Source of the DNA: Acetobacteraceae bacterium | GTDB taxonomy: Bacteria > Pseudomonadota > Alphaproteobacteria > Acetobacterales > Acetobacteraceae | Assembly: GCA_027488195.1 (NCBI GenBank) | Contig: JAIYCD010000182.1 | Location: forward strand, 1 to 64,000 | Direction of reading: 5' to 3' | Length of the DNA stretch: 64,000 nucleotides | The notes under the pieces: model-generated | What the model was told of the DNA's origin: nothing | The model's input: only the letters and a program-made list of their open reading frames with translations | Database searches by the model: none | Made by a program: the position numbers and the translations under genes | Shown: positions 19,467-28,682 of the stretch, piece after piece | How the letters are laid out: every line of letters begins with the position of its first letter | How positions within the stretch are numbered: position 1 is the stretch's first letter

Positions 19467-20123
19467 ATGCCCTTCATCGCAAGCGACCTCGTGCCGCTGA
19501 TCCAGACCGCGCGCTTCAATCTCTGGCACTATCGCAGCGCGGATCTTCAGGCCGCCATCACCACGGCCGGCTATTTCAGCCCCGCCGCCGCCACGCTCCG
19601 CGCCGGCGACCTCATGATCGTGCAGTCGGCCGATGCCATGGCCATGCTGCCGGTCCGCAGCAACGCCATCACGGGCCCCGGCGTCGTGCTCGATGGCGCG
19701 GTGGCGCCGATCGCGCTCACGCGCTCGATCGCACAGACACTGCGCATGGTGCAGGCGGCGGGCGCCGTCGTCTCCACCATCATCCTCGCTCCCCTCATGG
19801 CCGGCATCATCGTCGGCACCTCCATCCCGGTGCAGGCGCAGGTGACGGGGCCGATCCAGCAGGTGGTGATCACCGTCCGCGATGCGCAGAACCAGATCAT
19901 CCCGCCCGCGGTACTGGCCAATGTGGACCAGGGCTACGTGACCGTCGCACTGCCCACGCCCGCCGTCGGCAACGGCTACCGTATCCGCATCGAGGATGCG
20001 CTCGACACCGGCGTCGTCGCCACCTCGCGCAGCTTCAATATCCTGCCCGACCTCCGGCTCATCCTGACCGAGGACGGCATGAAGCTGCTGCAGGAGGACG
20101 GCTCCGCCATCTCGCAGGGCTGA
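19467..20123 (+). CDS. Phage tail/fibre-associated protein (hypothetical)
   Basis: LWHYRSADLQAAITTAGYFSPAAATLRAGDLMIVQSADAMAM resembles N-terminal regions of phage tail-fibre proteins; ATG 19467; in tail cassette. Confidence 0.6.
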   Translation: MPFIASDLVPLIQTARFNLWHYRSADLQAAITTAGYFSPAAATLRAGDLMIVQSADAMAMLPVRSNAITGPGVVLDGAVAPIALTRSIAQTLRMVQAAGAVVSTIILAPLMAGIIVGTSIPVQAQVTGPIQQVVITVRDAQNQIIPPAVLANVDQGYVTVALPTPAVGNGYRIRIEDALDTGVVATSRSFNILPDLRLILTEDGMKLLQEDGSAISQG

Positions 20124-20169
20124 GCCGCAGCGCCGCCTCCCTCTTTTCCTCCAGACCGGACGGAGCCCC

Positions 20170-22611
20170 ATGCCCGACCTCAAGATCAGTGAATTGCCCG
20201 CGGCGACCGCCGTCGCGGATGCCGACCTCACGCCCTTCGTACAGACCTCGCCCACGCCGGGGACGCGGCGCGCCACCCTCTCGCAGATGCGGCGCGCCGT
20301 GCTGGCCGACCGCGGCGTGGACGTGCGCGACTTCGGCGCCGTCGGCAACGGCAGCACCAACGATGCCCCCGCCATCCAGGCGGCCATCAACGCACTCGGT
20401 ACGGGGGGCGGCACGGTCCAGTTTGGGCCGCGCACATATCGCATCGGCTCGGCGATCGTCATCAACAGCAACTCGGTCCGGCTCCAGGGCGCGGGATTCA
20501 CCGAGGGCGGCGGTCCCGGCCAGGGCACCTGGATGACGGTGGATCTGACGGGATTCACGCCCTTCACCTTCACGGGCGTCTCCGCCCGTGGCTCCGTCGT
20601 GCGGGACATCGCCTTCCGGCAGAGCCACACGGCGGCGCTCAATGCCTCCTGGGCGCCCACCAACTACGACTACCTGTTCCGCGTGACAGACTGCCTGGGC
20701 GGCGTGGATTTCGACAACGTCATGCTCTCCGGCATCAATCGCGGCATCTTCGTCCGCAACTCCGGGCGCACCGATTTCCGGCGCATCCGCGGCCAGGTTT
20801 TCACGACGGGCATCGAGATCGACGAGGGCTACGACACCTCGCGCATCATGAATGTGCATCTCTGGCCCTTCTGGTCGGCCGACAACAACGTGGTTCGCTG
20901 GCAGCAGGCCAATGGCGACGCCATGGTCTTCCGCCGTTGCGACGGCGTCTTCGTGGACCAGGCCTTCGCGCTTGGCTATCGCTCGATGTTCCGCTTCACC
21001 TCCTCGGCCGCCGGCTTCACGCAGAAGTTCAGCATCGGGCAGGCTTATGCTGATTTCGTGCGGCACGGCATCTGGATCGACGCGGAGGGCACCGACGGAC
21101 AGGTGGATGCCATGACCGTCCAGTGCGAGATCTTCAACGCGGGCGGCGCGCCGCTGCCCGGCTCCATCGGCATATACGTCAACACCAACCTCAGCCGCGT
21201 ACAGATCGGCACGCTGCGGATCGACGATGCGGAGGACAACCCGATCCGCATCGAGGGCGCGGGCAACCGATTGGATGTCGGCGCCTTGCGTTGCGTGAAC
21301 TTCAACCTGCGCAACAATGGCGCGGCGGCCGTTCACCTCGCGAATGTGGTGAGCGGCACGCCGAACCGCGTGAATCTCGCCAGCCCGCCCCTGCTGGAGA
21401 CGGCGAATGTCGGGCCTGTCTTCAATGCAGGCAGTAACGGCTCCGTCGGCCTCCAGGCGCCGGCAGGCGAGGCGGCGCGACCGGGCCTCTCCATCGCGCA
21501 GACCGATACCGGCCTCTTTCTGCCAGCGGCGGGCAGCCTCGGCGTCAGCGCGGCCGGCGCGGAACTTGCGCGGCTGGCGAGCGGCACGGCAAGCCTCGGC
21601 GCGGCCAGTGGCGCCCACGGGCTCGAGGTGACGACGCCCGCCAGCACGGTGAACCGACCGGAGATGGTCGGCGGTGTCACCGGCACGCCAGCGCGGACCG
21701 GATGGCGCGCAAAGGGTGCCGACGCGAACATCTCCGCCGTCATGCAGCCCAAGGGCACCGGCGCCGTGCTGGCGCAGTTCCCCGACAGCGCGGCGGCGGG
21801 GGGAAATGCGCGCGGCGCCAATGCCGTTGACTTCCAGACCTCCCGCGCTTCGGCCTCCCAGGTAGCGAGCGGGGCGAATAGCGTCGTCGCGGGCGGGTTG
21901 AACAATACCGCCAGCGGCTCGGGTTCGGTGGTGGCGGGCGGGACGAACAATACGGCCAGCGGCAATAACTCGTTCGTCGGCGGCGGCGGCAATTCCAACG
22001 TCGCCAGCGGCATCCGTGCGGTGGTTGTTGGTGGCAATGCCAACACCGCCAGCGGGCAGGATGCGACTGTTGCCGGTGGCGATAGCAACACGGCGGGAGG
22101 CACGCGATCCTGGGTGCCCGGCGGCGGCCAGGCCACCACGCGCGGCATTCACGGCCGGGGCGCATGGTCGGGTGGGCAGCTTGCCGCGCCGGGCGACGCC
22201 CAATGCGGCGAGCATCACATCTTCCGGCAGTCCACCAGCGCGATCTCTCAGAACCTGACCGCGAACGGGGCGGGACCTACCGCCTCGACCATCATCGCGC
22301 TGCCCAACTTCGCGGCCTATGCGGGGACGCTCACGGTCGTCGCCAAGGCGGCGGGCAGCACGGCGAGTGCGACATGGCGCGTCAATGTGTCGGCCGCGCG
22401 CGGAAACGGCGCGGCGACGGCGGTTGTCTATGAGGGAACAGTCACGGCCCTGGCCCCCTCAGCCAGCAACGGCGCCGGCAGCACTTGGACCATCAACGTG
22501 TTCGCCGACACCACCAATGGCGGCATCGCCGTAACCGTCACGGGAGCAGCCGCCACCACCATCAACTGGTCCGCGCGCTTCGCCGATGTCGAAGCGACGA
22601 CCGCGAGCTGA
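20170..22611 (+). CDS. Phage-type tailspike: pectate-lyase-like beta-helix plus YadA-head-like repeats
   Basis: VDVRDFGAVGNGSTNDAPAIQAAINALGTGGGTVQFGPRTYRIGSAI, typical of Pectate_lyase_3 proteins; repeats VASGANSVVAGGLNN/TASGSGSVVAGGTNN... Confidence 0.85.
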   Translation: MPDLKISELPAATAVADADLTPFVQTSPTPGTRRATLSQMRRAVLADRGVDVRDFGAVGNGSTNDAPAIQAAINALGTGGGTVQFGPRTYRIGSAIVINSNSVRLQGAGFTEGGGPGQGTWMTVDLTGFTPFTFTGVSARGSVVRDIAFRQSHTAALNASWAPTNYDYLFRVTDCLGGVDFDNVMLSGINRGIFVRNSGRTDFRRIRGQVFTTGIEIDEGYDTSRIMNVHLWPFWSADNNVVRWQQANGDAMVFRRCDGVFVDQAFALGYRSMFRFTSSAAGFTQKFSIGQAYADFVRHGIWIDAEGTDGQVDAMTVQCEIFNAGGAPLPGSIGIYVNTNLSRVQIGTLRIDDAEDNPIRIEGAGNRLDVGALRCVNFNLRNNGAAAVHLANVVSGTPNRVNLASPPLLETANVGPVFNAGSNGSVGLQAPAGEAARPGLSIAQTDTGLFLPAAGSLGVSAAGAELARLASGTASLGAASGAHGLEVTTPASTVNRPEMVGGVTGTPARTGWRAKGADANISAVMQPKGTGAVLAQFPDSAAAGGNARGANAVDFQTSRASASQVASGANSVVAGGLNNTASGSGSVVAGGTNNTASGNNSFVGGGGNSNVASGIRAVVVGGNANTASGQDATVAGGDSNTAGGTRSWVPGGGQATTRGIHGRGAWSGGQLAAPGDAQCGEHHIFRQSTSAISQNLTANGAGPTASTIIALPNFAAYAGTLTVVAKAAGSTASATWRVNVSAARGNGAATAVVYEGTVTALAPSASNGAGSTWTINVFADTTNGGIAVTVTGAAATTINWSARFADVEATTAS
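21862..22140 (+). repeat. About six tandem ~15-aa repeats, YadA-head-like
   Basis: VASGANSVVAGGLNN / TASGSGSVVAGGTNN / TASGNNSFVGGGGNSN / VASGIRAVVVGGNAN / TASGQDATVAGGDSN / TAGGTRSWVPGGGQA. Confidence 0.8.
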
Positions 22612-22626
22612 TCACAGGAGAATCCC

Positions 22627-22926
22627 ATGGCTTTCCTCATCCCGATCGAGATCAACGATACCGGCGCCTTCGCGAATTACTGGCGCCTGACGCATGTGCA
22701 GGTGGACCGCATCGCGGGCATCGTCGAGGCGCAGCTGCATGGTTACCGCGACGAGGGAGCGAGGCGCAGCGGCAAGGCGCCGCTGCAGCGCATGAACTTC
22801 CGCTTCGACCAGGCGACGATGGAAGACCCCTACACCCTCGCGGTCGAAGATCTCTACCGCGCCATCCGTCTGCAGCCGGAGGGCGAAGGCGTCCCTTCGC
22901 GCTTCGCCACCGCCACCGACATCTGA
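22627..22926 (+). CDS. Hypothetical protein in tail cassette
   Basis: RBS caggag 5' of ATG; tightly packed between cassette genes; no family recognised. Confidence 0.65.
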   Translation: MAFLIPIEINDTGAFANYWRLTHVQVDRIAGIVEAQLHGYRDEGARRSGKAPLQRMNFRFDQATMEDPYTLAVEDLYRAIRLQPEGEGVPSRFATATDI

Positions 22927-22948
22927 CCTCCAGCGAAAGGATCCGCCC

Positions 22949-23323
22949 ATGAGCTCTCTCACCGATTACGCGAAGAACATCCTCACGCGCGCGCTCTGCG
23001 GCCGCGCGCCCGTCCTGCCCACGGCCGTCTTCCTCGGCCTCGGCACCGGCGGCAGCGATCCCACCGGGATCAGCGGGGAGGCGTTGGGCAATGGCTATGC
23101 CCGCCAGCGCGTCACCTTCACGGGCACCGGCGTGCAACAGAACGCGGAGGCGGTGCGCTTCACCTTCACCGCGGCCGCGGGCAGCTTCTCGCATGTGGGG
23201 CTGTTCGATGCCGCGGCTGGCGGCAATGCCCTGACCTGGTCGCCCTTGACCACGCCCGTGGCCATCGCCGGGCCCGGAACGGTCACGATCAACCCGGGCG
23301 CCTTCACCATGACGGGCGACTGA
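22949..23323 (+). CDS. Phage tail-fibre-like protein
   Basis: LTDYAKNILTRALCGRAPVLPTAVFLGLGTGGSDPTG...FSHVGLFDAAAGGNAL resembles small phage tail-associated proteins. Confidence 0.7.
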   Translation: MSSLTDYAKNILTRALCGRAPVLPTAVFLGLGTGGSDPTGISGEALGNGYARQRVTFTGTGVQQNAEAVRFTFTAAAGSFSHVGLFDAAAGGNALTWSPLTTPVAIAGPGTVTINPGAFTMTGD

Positions 23324-23333
23324 CAAGATCGGT

Positions 23334-23350
23334 TGACACTTACGGTGTCA
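23334..23350. promoter_or_regulatory. Palindrome TGACAC-N5-GTGTCA, candidate operator
   Basis: Perfect 6-bp arms in the intergenic gap upstream of the FNR-type gene. Confidence 0.45.
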
Positions 23351-23376
23351 CCAAGCTTGCAACTCGGAGAATGTCA

Positions 23377-23414
23377 GGCTTATTCTCTTCCTTGGTTGAG
23401 GGAGAGAATAAGCC
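23377..23414 (+). promoter_or_regulatory. 15-bp stem / 8-nt loop hairpin abutting the GTG start of the FNR-type regulator
   Basis: GGCTTATTCTCTTCC-ttggttga-GGGAGAGAATAAGCC, fully paired as RNA with one G-U; contains the purine-rich RBS. Confidence 0.75.
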
Positions 23415-24155
23415 GTGAACCCGCTCGACACCACCCACATGCTGGTCCTGGACACCGAGGCCCGAGAACCGTGCGCGACCTGCGGGAGCCGCGTGGCAGG
23501 CCTCTGCCACAAGCTCGATGCCTCGGCGCTCGATGACATCTCCGCCGACTCTCAGCGCTTCCACCTGGGCGCGAAAAGTGCGCTCTTCCGCGAGGGCGAT
23601 CCCGCCCTGCGCGCCTATTCCATCGTCGAGGGCGTGGTGAAGCTCTCGCGCCTGCTGCCGGACGGCAAGCAGCAGGTCGTGGGATTCCGCTTCGCGGGCG
23701 ACATCCTCGGCTATGGTTCGGGCCGGACCTACCCCTTCGATGCGGAGACGCTGACCCACGGGCATTTCTGCCGGATCGAACGCAGCCGGCTCGACTCGCT
23801 GCTGCGCCTTTATCCCCAGATGGAACGGCGCATGCTGGACCTCTGCCTGCGGGAATTGTCGAATACGCAGGACCAACTCGTCTCGGTCGGCCGTCGCTCG
23901 GCCGAGGCGCGGGTGGCGAGCTTCCTGATCGGCCTGGCCGATGCCTATCGCCAGCGCGGACCGCTCCCAGCGGAATTGCCCATGCCGATGACCCGCAGCG
24001 ATATCGGCGATTTCCTGGGCCTGACGCTGGAGACGGTGAGCCGCAGCTTCGCCGCCTTCAAACGGCAGAACCTCATCACCGAACCGGGGCACCAGACGGT
24101 GCGGATCCTCGACATGACCGCCCTGCTGCGGCTGACCGAGGGCGATACCGCGTGA
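23415..24155 (+). CDS. Crp/Fnr family regulator with FNR-type cysteine set
   Basis: CATCGSRVAGLC N-terminal cluster plus HFCRIERS; HTH TRSDIGDFLGLTLETVSRSFAAFKRQNLI. Confidence 0.9.
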   Translation: MNPLDTTHMLVLDTEAREPCATCGSRVAGLCHKLDASALDDISADSQRFHLGAKSALFREGDPALRAYSIVEGVVKLSRLLPDGKQQVVGFRFAGDILGYGSGRTYPFDAETLTHGHFCRIERSRLDSLLRLYPQMERRMLDLCLRELSNTQDQLVSVGRRSAEARVASFLIGLADAYRQRGPLPAELPMPMTRSDIGDFLGLTLETVSRSFAAFKRQNLITEPGHQTVRILDMTALLRLTEGDTA

Positions 24156-24237
24156 GGCCCGAGCGGCAGACGAGGCAGCATGCCTTGGGCACGCGCCTTG
24201 CATGGGACAGGTCTCTCCATCTCAAGGAAGCCTGTGC

Positions 24238-25206
24238 ATGAATCGCCGCCAACTGCTCGCCGCCACCCCGATCCTGGCCACACCGGCCCTGGTGCAGGCG
24301 CAGCCGGCCTGGCCCAACCGTTCCGTCCGGGTCATCATCCCCTTCACGCCCGGCGGCGCTTCCGACCTCATGATGCGGCCCGTGGCCGAGCGGCTGGAGC
24401 GGATGCTCGGCCAGTCCTTCGTCATCGACAACCGTCCCGGCGGAGGCGGCGCGGTGGGCGTGGGTGCGGCGGCCAATGAGCGGCCGGACGGCTACACGCT
24501 TTTGATGTCCACCGCGGGGCCCTTGGTGCTGCTGCCCTCGATGATGGCAAACCTGCCTTACAACCCGGCACGCAGCTTCACCTACATCTCGCTCATGGGC
24601 GGTGCGCCCATCGTCTGCGCGGTGAAGGGTGACAGCCCGATCCGCACGCTGGCGGACTACGCGACGGCCGCGAAGCGCAGCCCGGATGCGGTGAGCTTCG
24701 GCTCGTCAGGCATCGGCTCCATGGGCCACCTGACGGGAGTGCTCTTCGGGATGGAGACCGGCGCGCAACTCTTGCACGCCCCCTTCCGCGGTGCGCCCGA
24801 GGCGCAGACTGCGGTTCTGGGCGGCACCACGACGTCGCTCTGGGACACGGCCGCCGCCAATGTGCAGGCGATCCGCGCGGGCAGCATGCGTGGCCTCTGC
24901 GTCTCTTCGGCGCAGCGCGCTTCCATCCTGCCGGACGTGCCCACGGCACGCGAGGCGGGCTTCGGCAATGTGGTCAGTCTGAACTGGTTCATGTTGTGCG
25001 GCCCCGCAGGGTTGCCGCCCGCCATCACCGAGCGGCTGAGCAGCGCGGTCCGCGAAATCCTGGCCGAACCCGTCATCCGCGAGAGGATGGATTCGATCGC
25101 CTTCGTGGCGGGCGAGAGCGTCCCGCAGGCCGGTCTCGCCGCCTGGGTGCAGGGCGAACAACAGCGTTGGGCACCGGTCGTGCGCGCTTCGGGCGCCAGC
25201 ATGTGA
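24238..25206 (+). CDS. Bug/TctC family substrate-binding protein
   Basis: MNRRQLLAATPILATPALVQAQPAWPNRSVRVIIPFTPGGASDLMMRPVAERL...VIDNRPGGGGAVG. Confidence 0.9.
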   Translation: MNRRQLLAATPILATPALVQAQPAWPNRSVRVIIPFTPGGASDLMMRPVAERLERMLGQSFVIDNRPGGGGAVGVGAAANERPDGYTLLMSTAGPLVLLPSMMANLPYNPARSFTYISLMGGAPIVCAVKGDSPIRTLADYATAAKRSPDAVSFGSSGIGSMGHLTGVLFGMETGAQLLHAPFRGAPEAQTAVLGGTTTSLWDTAAANVQAIRAGSMRGLCVSSAQRASILPDVPTAREAGFGNVVSLNWFMLCGPAGLPPAITERLSSAVREILAEPVIRERMDSIAFVAGESVPQAGLAAWVQGEQQRWAPVVRASGASM

Positions 25207-25209
25207 TGG

Positions 25210-25240
25210 ATGGCCGGGGCTTTTGCGCCCCGGCCATTTC
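25210..25240 (+). terminator. Intrinsic terminator-like hairpin
   Basis: ATGGCCGGGGC-ttttgc-GCCCCGGCCAT followed by TTC, immediately after the 25206 stop. Confidence 0.7.
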
Positions 25241-25374
25241 CAGGGCCCTGCACGCCCTGTTCCGCAGTAATGCCGCACGCAGATCACGTCCCGAACGCCT
25301 TGGCGCCGCTGCTCGGGAGTGGCGCTGCAAGCATCAGGCGCGACTGGCAGGAGGTAAACGGGGCACCTCGCGCT

Positions 25375-25569
25375 TCAATGCGGGGCTTTGGCGCTCCATT
25401 CGATCAGTCGTTTCGCTGGTATCACCCAGATGATGCCACACACGACATAATACACTAACTGTATTGTCCAATGCCTCTGGACGACGAAATCGCCTAACGC
25501 GACCACAATGGCGATATAAACGATAAATCCGACCACGCCGATCAGGAACGCAACCTTACCTCGTGACAT
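25375..25569 (-). CDS. DUF2842-like small membrane protein
   Basis: MSRGKVAFLIGVVGFIVYIAIVVALGDFVVQRHWTIQLVYYVVCGIIWVIPAKRLIEW: two TM segments. Confidence 0.75.
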   Translation of the reverse strand: MSRGKVAFLIGVVGFIVYIAIVVALGDFVVQRHWTIQLVYYVVCGIIWVIPAKRLIEWSAKAPH

Positions 25570-25737
25570 AGGAACGACATGGCCTCCTTTGGCTATCTCG
25601 CCCAGGAGTGGGTGAGAAGCTTGCTAAATATTGCCAGACGGGGCTAGGCTTCAAGCTGTTCGTACGAAGCCCAGCGCCGCTGGTGGCGCCCTTCGGCCCG
25701 AATCATCCCATCGGCCCGATCGCAGCAAAAGAATCCC

Positions 25738-26262
25738 GTGACGCAAAACGACCTCAAGCGCCACATCCGTGGCATTCCCGATTTTCCCAAGCCGGGAATC
25801 CTCTTCTACGACATCTCGACGCTGCTTCGGCATGGCCCGGCCTGGAAGGCTGCCATGGCGGCGATGGCGGCTCGGATCACGCCCTACCAGCCCCAGTTGC
25901 TGGCCGGCATCGAGAGCCGGGGCTTCCTGCTGGCCGCGCCTCTGGCGCTGGAGTTGGGCCTCGGCTTCATCATGCTGCGCAAGCCGCGCAAGCTGCCCGG
26001 TGCCACGGTCGGCCTCGACTACGCGCTGGAATACGGCACGGACCGAATCGAAATGCAGGCCGATGCCGTGGAACCGGGACAGCGCGTGATCCTTCTAGAT
26101 GATCTGCTCGCCACCGGCGGCACCATGCGCGCCGGCCTCGACCTGCTCCGCCAGGCCGGCGCCGTCGTGCCGGCCGTCGCCGCCATGATCGAGCTCAGCT
26201 TCCTGGACGGAAGGAAACGCCTTGATGTCCCCGTCGAAACTCTCCTCACCTATGACGAGTAG
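25738..26262 (+). CDS. apt: Adenine phosphoribosyltransferase
   Basis: [21 protein letters not shown]...[17 protein letters not shown]...[17 protein letters not shown] start. Confidence 0.93.
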   Translation: MTQNDLKRHIRGIPDFPKPGILFYDISTLLRHGPAWKAAMAAMAARITPYQPQLLAGIESRGFLLAAPLALELGLGFIMLRKPRKLPGATVGLDYALEYGTDRIEMQADAVEPGQRVILLDDLLATGGTMRAGLDLLRQAGAVVPAVAAMIELSFLDGRKRLDVPVETLLTYDE

Positions 26263-28297
26263 GGCGCTGCCGCTCGAAAAGGCCCGCATCATCCGTGATG
26301 CGGGCGGCAACGCCTATCTGGAAGGCGGCGATGGGGCAGTCTCGGCCGCCGGGCTGAACGGCGTGTTGGCTCTGGCCATCGCGGCCGCGCCCACCGGCAT
26401 CACGGTCGCCGATCCTGCCCTGCCCGATTGCCCCCTCGTCTTCATCAACCCCGCCTTCACCAAGATGACCGGCTACCCGGCCGAGGAAGTGCTGGGCCGC
26501 AATTGCCGCTTCCTCCAGGGGCGCGGGACGGAGAAGGAATCCGTCCGCACGCTGCGCCTCGCCGTCGCCGCCGCCAAGCCGATCACCCTCGAATTCACCA
26601 ACCACCGCAAGGATGGCCGCCGCTTCGTCAATGAGCTGCGCATGGCCCCCGTGCTCGGTGAGGATGGCAGCCTCGTCGCCTATATCGGCATCCAGCATGA
26701 CGTCACCGCCCGCAAGCGCGCCGAACGCGAAGCCGCGAAGGCCCGCCGCGCCGCCGAGCGCGCGAACCAGGAAAAGAGCGACTTCCTCGCCTTCATGTCG
26801 CATGAGGTGCGCACGCCGCTGCATGGCGTGATGGGCACACTCGCCCTCCTGCTCGACACGGCACTCGACGCCGAGCAGCGCGCCTATGCCGAGACGGCGC
26901 AGCGCTGCGGTGCCACGCTGCTGCACACCGTGAATGAGTTGCTCGATCTCAGCCGCATCGAGGCCGGCAAGCTCGGCATCCATGCCGACCCCTTCTCGCT
27001 CGCCGATATCGTCAAGGACGTGCTCGATCTGCTGGCCCCCGCCGCGGCCGAGAAAGGAATCGAGCTCTCCGCCAGCCTCGACCATTTGCTGCCCGGCCAG
27101 CTGATCGGCGACCCGAGCCGCATCCGCCAGGTGCTCATCAACCTGACCGACAATGCCGTGAAGTTCACCCATCGCGGCAGCGTGGAACTGCGCATCGCGG
27201 CCCTGCCCGATGGGCATGTGGGCTTTGCCGTCACCGACACCGGCATCGGCATCCCGCCCCGGCTGCGGCAGAGCCTCTTCACCCGCTTCGCCCAGGCGGA
27301 TCCCGCCGGCGAGCAGATCGGCTCGGGCCTCGGGCTGGCCATCTGCAAGCGGCTGGTGGCGCTGATGGGCGGGCAGATCGCGGTGGACAGCACGCCCGGC
27401 CGCGGCAGCACCTTCTTCTTCGACCTGCCGCTGACGCATGTGCCCGAGTCGGGCACGCCGCCACCCCGTATCGCGCCGCAGCCCGTGCTCGTGCAGCCGC
27501 TCGCCGGCGCGCATGGCCGCATCCTGCTCGCCGAGGACGGCAAGGCGAACCAGCTTGTCGCAGCCGCCATCCTGCGCAAGGCCGGCTATACGGTGGAACT
27601 GGCGCGCGACGGGGCAGAAGCCGCCGCCGCCGCTGAATCCTCCGACTACGACCTGGTCCTGATGGATATCCGCATGCCACTGATGGATGGCTATGCCGCC
27701 ACGCGCGCCATCCGCGCCGTGCCCGGGCCCCGCGGCCGCGTGCCCATCATCGCCATGACGGCGAGCGTGATGCCGGGCGATTCCGAACGCTGCACGGCAG
27801 CCGGCATGGATGGCCATTTGCCCAAGCCGCTCGGCAAGACGGAACTGCTCGCCGCCGTCCAACGCGTGCTGGATGCCCGCCCGCGCCGGCCCCGCGTGGC
27901 CATCCCCGAGGCCGAGCCCGGCGCCACGGCCCCGCTGCTCGACCGCGAAACCCTGGAGGAATTGCGCGCCGCCGTGGGCCCCGGCCGCCTGCCCCGCCTG
28001 ATCAGCGTCTTCAACGCCGAGACGAAGGAGCGCGTGCGCCGCATGCACGCGATGACCGACCCGGTCCGCATCGAGGACGAGGCACATAGCCTCAAGGCTG
28101 CTGCCGCCACCTTCGGCGCCATCGCGCTGCGCGATGCCGCGCGTGCGCTGGAGGAAGCCTGCCAAAGCGGCGAGCCCACCAGCTGGCGGCGCATCCTGGA
28201 CCTGCTGCCAGGCCTGGCCGACCGTAGCATCGCCTCCTTCCCACTCGCCCGCGCCGACGCGCGCGCCAAGCAGGATCGCGAGCAGAAGGGTCGCTGA
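26252..28297 (+). CDS. LOV-domain hybrid histidine kinase (LOV-HisKA-HATPase-REC-Hpt)
   Basis: GRNCRFLQG (LOV cysteine), [79 protein letters not shown]. Confidence 0.92.
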   Translation: MTSRALPLEKARIIRDAGGNAYLEGGDGAVSAAGLNGVLALAIAAAPTGITVADPALPDCPLVFINPAFTKMTGYPAEEVLGRNCRFLQGRGTEKESVRTLRLAVAAAKPITLEFTNHRKDGRRFVNELRMAPVLGEDGSLVAYIGIQHDVTARKRAEREAAKARRAAERANQEKSDFLAFMSHEVRTPLHGVMGTLALLLDTALDAEQRAYAETAQRCGATLLHTVNELLDLSRIEAGKLGIHADPFSLADIVKDVLDLLAPAAAEKGIELSASLDHLLPGQLIGDPSRIRQVLINLTDNAVKFTHRGSVELRIAALPDGHVGFAVTDTGIGIPPRLRQSLFTRFAQADPAGEQIGSGLGLAICKRLVALMGGQIAVDSTPGRGSTFFFDLPLTHVPESGTPPPRIAPQPVLVQPLAGAHGRILLAEDGKANQLVAAAILRKAGYTVELARDGAEAAAAAESSDYDLVLMDIRMPLMDGYAATRAIRAVPGPRGRVPIIAMTASVMPGDSERCTAAGMDGHLPKPLGKTELLAAVQRVLDARPRRPRVAIPEAEPGATAPLLDRETLEELRAAVGPGRLPRLISVFNAETKERVRRMHAMTDPVRIEDEAHSLKAAAATFGAIALRDAARALEEACQSGEPTSWRRILDLLPGLADRSIASFPLARADARAKQDREQKGR

Positions 28298-28307
28298 AGC
28301 GGCCTCG

Positions 28308-28682
28308 TCAGAGCCGGCGGAGCGCCACCGCGATCGCGTCCAGCTCGGCCAGGATCTCGGCCAGAGCACTTTCCTCCTGGGCGGGTTCGCCCAGCGGCAA
28401 TTCGGGCGCGCCGTCATCCAACAGGCGCTGCACCCCTTTGATCGTGTAGCCCTGCGTATAGAGCAGGTCGGAGATGCGCTTGAGCAAAGCGAGATCTTCC
28501 GGCCGGTAGTAACGCCGGCCGCCCGCGCGCTTCAATGGCTTGAGTTGCGGGAATTTCGTCTCCCAAAAGCGCAGCACGTGCTGCGGCACGTTCAACTGCT
28601 CAGCCGCCTCACTGATGGTCCGGAAGGCCTGTGCGGATTTGCGCAGTCGCGGGCGTTCCTCTAAATCTGCCTGCTCGCTCAC
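28308..28682 (-). CDS. MerR family transcriptional regulator
   Basis: [57 protein letters not shown]. Confidence 0.9.
   Translation of the reverse strand: MSEQADLEERPRLRKSAQAFRTISEAAEQLNVPQHVLRFWETKFPQLKPLKRAGGRRYYRPEDLALLKRISDLLYTQGYTIKGVQRLLDDGAPELPLGEPAQEESALAEILAELDAIAVALRRL

Noticed and set aside
21862-22140. Tandem repeats considered as CRISPR-like array
   Set aside because: Repeats are in-frame 45-nt protein repeats with diverged DNA and no spacers; no cas genes in window.
20059-22218. 719-aa minus-strand ORF opposite the spike gene
   Set aside because: Antisense shadow ORF of a high-GC coding gene; Arg/Ala-rich sequence with no domain, and plus strand has clear homology motifs.
19467-23323. 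Complete prophage
   Set aside because: No capsid, portal, terminase, integrase or lysis genes; flanks are ordinary chromosomal operons.
26246-28417. 723-aa minus-strand ORF opposite the LOV kinase
   Set aside because: Shadow ORF; plus strand has unmistakable LOV/HK motifs.
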